DNA from: Siphonodentalium dalli
Taxonomy: Eukaryota; Mollusca; Scaphopoda; Gadilida; Siphonodentaliidae
Direction: 5' to 3'
Length of the DNA stretch: 64,000 bases
NCBI GenBank assembly: GCA_032622095.1
Contig: CP136063.1
Coordinates: 185,793,956-185,857,955, forward strand
Positions 28,201-37,200 of this stretch are shown piece by piece. The notes below the pieces were generated by a model. The model saw only the letters and a program-made list of their open reading frames with translations. It was not told the origin of the DNA and made no database searches. Each line of letters starts with the position of its first letter. The first letter of the stretch is position 1. Position numbers and translations under genes: made by a program.

Positions 28201-31200
28201 ATAGTTTGTGATTATTTTATGAAAAAGTTAATATGAAGAGCTCATGACATTAGTTCTGGGTAAGGATAAGGTATTGAGAAAACTTTTATCAGTATGAAAT
28301 GAATCTTCAAAATAAAATATGAAATTTCTTGTTAATATCATAGCTAAACAATACATAAGACATTCAAATTCCATCAATAGGATTTAGAACCTTCCACGTT
28401 AGCAGACTCTTGGAGCGATGAAACTTCACATGCCATCACTATTCATTATACCAACTGATATTGTTCATTTGCGTTCGTTTGAAATTGGGAGTCTGTCTCG
28501 TGCTCTAGACTTTTTAGCTAAATGAACTACTTCCACAAACTTAATTGACTATTATATTGTAATGCCATAAATAATCGACTCCTTAACCACAGAGGAATTA
28601 TGGGTAACTTTTCAGGATTTAGTCGAAATTATGGCTTGTTGCCATTCATCGGAAAGCTCTCAGAGAGAGCTTTCCGTTGAATGGCAACAAGCCATATTTC
28701 CAACTAAATCCTGAAAAACTACTCATAATTCTGCTATGGTTAAGGAGTCGATTATTTAGGGCATTACTGTATGCTCAGAATCAGTCATATACAACTTCTA
28801 ATGTCTAGACAAATACTCCGCTGTTTTTTTTTCTTCAACCGATTATCAGGGACGTGGCTAGAAGGTCTATTGGGACGGAACTTTCCAACTGGCACCCCAT
28901 ACTTTCCAAATGTTGGAAATTTCCAACATGACACCCCACTAAGGTTGGAAATATTCCCAACTGATAGCCATTTCAAACCAAAATTTTATGTAGAAAAATA
29001 TGCTGTTGTTGGTCTAAACACAACATATTACCACTAATTACTGGTTGAAAAATCAAACAATCAGAACAATTGCAATCTATATGTTGTGTAAACTTTCCAG
29101 CTAGTGTTGTGTCAAGCACGAAATTTCAAACTGTTGTAAGTTTTGACCATAGTTGGGGGTGTCCCAACCCCCCCCCCCCCCTCGCCGAGAGCTTTCCAAT
29201 GAATGGCAACAAGCAATATTTCCGACTAAATCCTGAAAAGTTACCCATAATTCTGCTGTGGTTAAGGAGTCGATTATTTAGAGCATTACTGTAGTCCTGA
29301 CTCGTATAATTGACAAAGATGGGCAGGGTGTGTGATACTACCAAATTATCCTGACAATCAATTCAAATCTCTGCATTTTGCGGAAAAGTTTAAATCCTAC
29401 AGATGGTGTCTAGAAGTTAGGATTAAAGCATAAAAGCAAGCAAAGATAAAAATCAGGCTGCATTGACAATGAGAGAAACAAAAGTTCATATATAGCAACA
29501 TAAATTCAAAACTAAATCGAACAAAATCAATATTCAGTTTTAATTAAATATAAAATAAATTTTAAATTATAAAAATGTATGTGTATAAGTGAGCACTAAC
29601 AGAAAATAATGGTTGAAAGCAAACTAATAAAGCTATAACAGAGCTTTAATTATAAAAGCTTTGTTTGACTATACATCATAGGTTATTTATTTATTCAATA
29701 AGTTAAATTCGTATAACATTTGCATAAATCAAATAGTATGTTAATTATTCATAGCGAACAATTAGTTTATTAAGATTATTGGCAGTGGATATCTAATAGC
29801 AGACTGAAAAACAGAAAAACAACAGGTTAGTGAAACGTAACCCCCTCCCATCCTCTCTATTCCCTTTAATAACAGACCTTTCCTTTTCCCCCATTTTGTT
29901 ACATTTTAGTCCAGATATCTTTTTAAACAATCACCAATTTTCATTGTTTTATCCCACATGCTATCTCCATGGTAACAGCACTGCATTTTATAATGTTATT
30001 GTACCGGTATATGCCCATTCAAAGAACCAACCTGATGAAACCAACTTTCGGCTTTTTATGAACACTTTTCCAAATAGGAATTTTCTAGAATCATCTGCTA
30101 AGCTGTGTCCTTGGATCTGCAGTCTGAACTTTCTAGCTTTCCAATCATCATCTAATACGGGACTCATCATTGGTCAATATCTACAGGTTGAATCAGAATT
30201 TAAGTTGTAGTATCCATATCTCTGACATTCAAACTGATGCTTCCAATATGCCTCTGCTTGTTTTGTACATGTTGTGTAAACTTCATACCCACCCACATGG
30301 AAGAGCAGTGGAAACAAGTTTATTAGCACAAATGAAAACCAAAATTTCTCCCATTTATAATATATGTTCTAATTATTACAATAATGCCATTCATTTTCAA
30401 AGATTTTTGCACTTAAAACTTAAATAAATCATTGAAAATTAATTCTGCTTATATTTAAATCTTTGTTTGACAAATAATATGAACTAAAGTTCAAATTCAT
30501 AAAGAACTAAAAATAAGAGGCAAATTAAACAAAACATGCAACAGAAAAAAACATCGAAATTAGAGGTGAAAATAACATTTATAACAATATGCAACAGAAG
30601 AAGATTGAGAAAGTTAAGGGACAAGGCAGGGATTCAATTCCACAAATTTGAATAGTTGAATAGTGATGCTAACTATCAATAGAGGTGTTTTAAGAGGGAG
30701 TGCCAACTCAAACAAAAATCTGTAGGATATTCTATGTTAGGTGCTTACTCCTACAGAGTTTTGAAACCTTGCCATTTACTAATTAAATCAAAGTGTAGTT
30801 GATAATGAGTGCATCCATATCACCCCTGTACAGTTGTGTATAAATATTTTGCCAACAGATATTAAGATAGTGTGTTCTGACTTTGTTAACTGTTATATAT
30901 ATAATGCAACTGCCAGCAAATTAAGAGCCAGAATTATAATGTCCTTATAACACCCATACCAAATTACCAACTCCAGCAGGTCTTAAAATTGTCCTTTCAC
31001 TTAGTTTATTCAATCGTATATTAAATTTACATTTTTTATTTTAGGAAGGATCAAATATCAAAAAGTTTCCAAAATATGCAAGGAAATATTTAGGCTGGTA
31101 AGTTGGTATGGGAACTATTAAAGCACTGTGTTATAATAAAAATTCATATTAGACACGCTGATTAGACATCAATGAACAAATTTTCAACAAAGAAACCTCC

Positions 31201-34200
31201 TATGTTCAATTAAAAAATGTATAGACTCTTGAAAATCCAGAAGAAAAAAAACATTCATAACGTCTTTCAAACTTAGGTGACGTTTACACATAGCCGGCGA
31301 AGCCGTTACCCGGCGAACCCGTTAACCGGCGAAGGTTAGGAAGAGTGTTTACACATCGCCGCGAAGATACGCATATATTCATGTGTCTCCTTTACTTGTT
31401 AATAGTTTTCGTCTTAGTTCTCACTGAACTGCAATATGATATTGATGTACACTTGTAAACATCTAGCCGCTTCCTGTTAGAGGTATGGTTGGGCAGTATA
31501 GTGAAATGAAACTCTTTATAAATGGAAATGCCGAAATTATTAATATCCAACTCAAACTTTCAGGTATTGCTATTGGTAATTTTAAAGATATTTAAACAAC
31601 ATTGTTAATGGTTTCTTTGAGTTCATAGACAGCATGTGAAGTGAGTGTCGCACCAAAATCATGGTCATTGTAAGTTTTGATATCTTTTCGTCGCATACAT
31701 CTACAAATTGGTGTATAATCATTCGGATTGGATTTTATATTATATATATAAGTTTCAACATCGCGAATCAAATGTGACACATTTTCCGTTTGCACATTAT
31801 ACAATAAAATATGTTTTTCATTTTACTTGGGCGTTCACCGTGTCCATGTATGTAGGGACGTGTCGATGGGGTGTCTCAATCCCAACTTTGATCAAAATAT
31901 TCAAAAGCTGGAAATTTCATACCTGACACGGCATTAGTTGGAAATTTGACATCAGCAATATGTTGAAATTGTTCTCGTAGTTTTATTTTCAACAATTTAT
32001 TATTGGTGATTTCTTTAGGCAACATTTGCTTAATTTTTGGCCAAATTGTTGGACTGAAATGGCCATCAGTTGGAAATGATCCAACCTTAGAGGTGTGTCA
32101 AGTTTGGAAAATGTCCAACAATTGGAAATCTTAAGGCTGGATGAAGGATTTTGCAATTTTCAGGGTTCAGATTAGAAACAATTCTCACACCTGGCCATAA
32201 CCATGGTCGGTCGACACTATTATGTCTTGGTGCCACCCCCGTTGTCAGTTAAACAGCTATCTAATTTAATTTAACTAAATCAAATCTGGGTTCAAGCTGC
32301 TTGACGTCAGACCACTAAACATGTTATGATTGGGCAATTTTCAGGTTTAGACACAGGTTCAGATCTAAAGGAAATCGCTCAATACGGGGCCGTCTAGATG
32401 ATTACTGTGAGTGGAAAGTTAGATCAGAGCCCAAGTTCACAACGTGGTGCGTACATGGATTTACGCGAACTTGTGAATTTGGTGAGATTCAAGGTTTGGT
32501 GCAGTTGGACATTCCAAAGATGAACAGTCCCACACCTACAAATCAGGCCCTCTAGACCCGTCCCTGTGTATATATGTCCACGGCGCACTCAGATTTAAAT
32601 TATATATATGAACATACATGTACATGAACACGCACATTTAATTCCCTCGAATGCGCAACAAATGTACCATGCAAATGCAGAGTAAGTGTACCATCATCAG
32701 TTAGTATTTATAATAATAGCTTATCAACAAGGAGCGTGACCACCGACGGACAACTGATTAGAGACAATCAAACTGACACACTGACCAATATATACACAGG
32801 TGAAAAAACGGGCTGGTCTATCAGCGATTGCACAATAATATTGTTCGAGTTAATTGTTGAAAGGAAATCACCCATGACGGCATGACCCCAGATAAATATC
32901 TAACTTAATCCATACGACAATCAGGTGTTTGTACTAAATCATTTTATCCAAAAGTTGAAAACCGTATAGCTGAGTATCCGGGTAGCCGTAATTCTTATCC
33001 GGCGAAGTATAAACACTCTATTGTTATCGCTACCGGCTAAAGCGAATACGATCTTCGCCGGGTAATGTATAAACACCCCCTTAGTGTTAATACATTGTAT
33101 TTACATTTCTCAGATAACATTTTATAATTTAATTCAAAGTTACTTTATCAATTTTATTCAATATCATCTTTCAAAAAGATACCTGTAACTCCTTTAACTT
33201 CCTTTTTATTATTTGTCTCGGGGTTAGCAGCTCCATCGATCGATTCAAATTTTTCACAAATAAATGAAATGGGCTTATCACAGCGAACATCATTGAGCAG
33301 TCCAGATATTGTAAGCTCCGCACAAGATTCAGCACCAGCCTTATTGTTTGGTTCTGTTCCATCCCAGGGACTGGAAGAGTGAGAGAAAAATAGATATATA
33401 TAAGTATTATTCATATAAAGTTATTATATACAATGTTGTGTACAGTATGTGTTTATCTTGTACGAGTCCAGGTTGTAGTGAAAAGTCATATTGGATGAGA
33501 CACACAGTGTCGAGTCCAATATGACTTTTCACCACAACCTGGATGAGTACAAGGATAACACATACTGTTCACAACATTGTATAGTAACATTTTTATTATC
33601 CATATGTATGTTTATCCAAATTTTGGGAATAAAACTTTTGTGGTTATTTTTGGTATTTGTGGGCACTTGATTCTCTATAAAAAGCCTGTATTTGATCATC
33701 AGAAAGCATGATTTGGAGCAGTTAACTCAAAGTGAAAACAAAAACTCAATGCGGAAGTGAAACATCTGCTAAATCCACCAGAGTATTGCACACGCATCAC
33801 AATTTCACCAATTCATTTGGCAATAGAATTACTTTGTGTCATTATGGAGTCCTGATAAAAAAAACATATTGGACTCGATTGAGACGTGATGGCTTTTGCC
33901 CAATTAGAAATAGTGTTAGTTAGGGATGGATAATAATAAACGATATAGATTATTCATGACCATTAGCCACATAGTACTAATTAAACCTGTTTGATACCTC
34001 TCAATTTAAGTTATGCGATTATTTAACATTCAATTTCTGCCCCAAGCAGTGGGAAAATAACAAGAAAACAACGATTGAACTTGGTAATATATCCAGAATA
34101 TGAAGTGTCATTGCATTAAAGCCACATGTCGGTTTGCACTCCAAAATACACCTTATAATATTCACTTTTGATTTTTTCCTGGTATCCAAATATAAAGACA

Positions 34201-37200
34201 AATATCTGAACTACCTTTATAGGGGCAATAAATTTACCAGAAAGATGCATTGAAGTCATAAAATATACAACTTCAAACACAAACATCAAACCAGAGCAAA
34301 TACAGCACCATTTGTATTCATAGAATTTATAGAAACGGAAATGGAATAACGAGCGACTGCCTGGAAAAGGTGTATTGTGCTCTCTTAACATTAAGCTATT
34401 AAAAATGTCATGCACTACTTTCTCTTCATTTTGATCATCAAAATTATGTAGTACCATAAATGTTTCAGAGCGACGGCAGCTCTAGATTTTGTTCCCATGG
34501 TCTACAGGTGCAATTTTTACACGACCCCTGATTAAATGAAAGTTATTAGCTCAACTTAGAGAGGGGATAATATCACACATTACAGTCAATGGAGTGATAA
34601 GGAATTCAGAAATTTTAAATATTTAAGCAATACCAGAGAGGCCATATGAAATTTGGGATAAATTGGATTACAACTGTTGGCAAAAGGGCATGCTGAAGTA
34701 TTTAGTCATGCAAATCTAGAGTAATATCCAAGATTGCCGGCAGTCATGTTTTTCATCGAAATGCATTCATATTAAATAGATCCCATCTAGAAGTGATTCT
34801 AATCATGTCTGTTTTCAAAACACTTCTCCAATAAATGTGGGCTGCAGAATGTGCCGATGGATTCAATTGTGAAATCCAAGATGGCCACTGGAGACCATGC
34901 CCCCTCCCTGCTTCAACATCACTAGAATGCTTATAATAATGAGCAATTCACTGGGATTTGGTGTGACTATTAAACGTATAGCACACTAGTTGCTTGACAT
35001 CAGGTGAGCAAAGAGCCCAATCTTTCCTTTGATACAAATCTAAAAACCTTGTAAATTCAAAATAATGTTAATTTTAGCATGTCACAGCAGGGAAAACCTC
35101 ACAAAAACCATCTCATATCTGACAGAGCAAATTTACCCTGGCTGTTGATTGATTATCACTGTAACACTGCTGACAGCAAGGTTATCACTATGAGAACCCG
35201 AATTTACAAAAGACCCACACAGCTTGATTATCCCTTATGTAATCGCAAATGTGTTCTTTCTTTTAACTCAAAGCTGTTTTATATCTTTTAGAAAAGAATT
35301 AATTTTGACATCACTTTTTTCAATTTCCTTCAAATTTTATGTTATTAAAGCCATATGTCTATCTTGCGAAACATCAACGATCATTATAGTAGAATTTTAT
35401 GATGAAATGAGTTGTGGTGACAAGAAGGAGTCATGTTGCTGTTGATTTAATTTTTTTCACAGCCAGGACAAGTACATCTTCTTTGTGCCACACTAGCGCA
35501 TGTAGGACTGCAAGTGTATTTAGTATAGTAGAGAGGGCAACAAAAGTGTGTACAATTAAGTACCCAAATCACCATTTCCAGATCCTGGATACCAATAAAA
35601 CCATATGGTCAATTCACCCTTAATATTTTCAACTCTTAACCCTACCTACAGTAATGCCTGAAGTATATGACCCTTTAACCACAGCTGAATTATGGGAAAT
35701 TTTTCAGGATTTAGTCGGAAATATGGTTTGTTGCCATTCACCGGAAAGCACTCTGTGAGATGAATGGCAATAAGCCATATTTCCGAATAAATCCTGAAAA
35801 ATATCCCATAATTCTGCTGTGGTTTAGAGGTCGATTATTTAGAACATTAGTGTACATGTATATTGTTCAGTGATCATGGATCTCCAGATATTCTCCAGCT
35901 ACTGGGGCTGACTTGGTGAAATTCACATGTTTCCATTGACTTGGGTATCCAGGATCTTGAACAAATTTATAAGGACAGTTCTCAGAACTTGATATCTGAA
36001 TTAAATGGTTTTCTGTTACACATGTATATATGTCATAATCTCATATAAGTTTTATAAAGGCATTAAGATTTTAGTTTGCCAAATCCATTACATAGATTTT
36101 TTCGTTCATTGCATAAATTTCGACATCATCTTCCAAGTGAACTAACTGTAAAGTATATGTACCTTCATGCCTATTATGAGATTTTCACTCAACATTTCAA
36201 GATCCAGGGTATCAATGAACCATACAAACCTGACCAGTGTAGCTTCACTGGTGCTAAATTAAATACTCACTGATGTGTAATTCACTTGGGACATGTTCAG
36301 ATAATAGGTTCAACAAACAACCTAAGGCTGTATGTTGAACTTATCACCTGAACATTCCCATTGATTCCATGCATAAGTCTGAATATCATTGTTATGTATT
36401 AATTCTGCATTTCTGCTAAAAAAAAACACTTCTTTGCAAGCAAGGTCACAGTCACAGTCGTTGGACGCTTTGTGTCATCACCAAAGTTAAGTAACGTCAA
36501 GCTCATTTAGACCCTGGATGGGTGGCCAGTTGGTGATTTATGGCACTGCTAACTCAGTTTGATTCTCGAACTTATCTATCATTTTGTTACAAATGAAAGG
36601 GCTAACAGATTCATTGATATGAAGCCTGAGTTTAGAGAGCCTGTCGTTTGCAAAACGAGGTACCCAGAGGGTGAATTTAGTGATGCTATCCCACATAGCA
36701 GGCTAGCATCACTAAATTCACCCTATGGGAACCTCACTCTGCATGGCCTCATCTGCTATGGGAGACATAGACTCAGATTGAAGTTCCCAAATGGTGAATA
36801 TTGTGATGTACACCCATTGGGAACCTCGATTATGCAATGTGTCGTCTGCCAATTTGGGGATATAGAGAAACTAACTAAATCTGAAATAGAATCTATGTTA
36901 AGAGGATTCTGCAGAAATTTGATAATAAATAAACTTTCCAGAGAAGATGATACCTAAGCAGAATGAGGTCCCCAGTGGGTGAATTTAGTGATGCTAGCCC
37001 GCTATGCGGGATAGCGTCACTAAATTCCCCATCTGGGGACCTCATTCTGCAAATGACAGGCACACTAAACTCAGACTTGATATCAATATAATTTCTTACA
37101 CTACAGATGTGTCTAGCGGTGTGCCATCCACCCATTTCCAAACTCGCTGTCCTGTATCCGGGTCCTCGATGGGCTCCAGGCCGACCCACCAGTAGAGATG

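Noticed and set aside
29830-30210. Plus-strand frame of 126 codons
   Set aside because: No recognisable domain, no clear splice sites, and an equally open frame opposite.
34116-34457. Minus-strand frame of 113 codons, hydrophobic
   Set aside because: No family motif; AT-rich codons produce Phe/Tyr/Ile-rich translations by chance.
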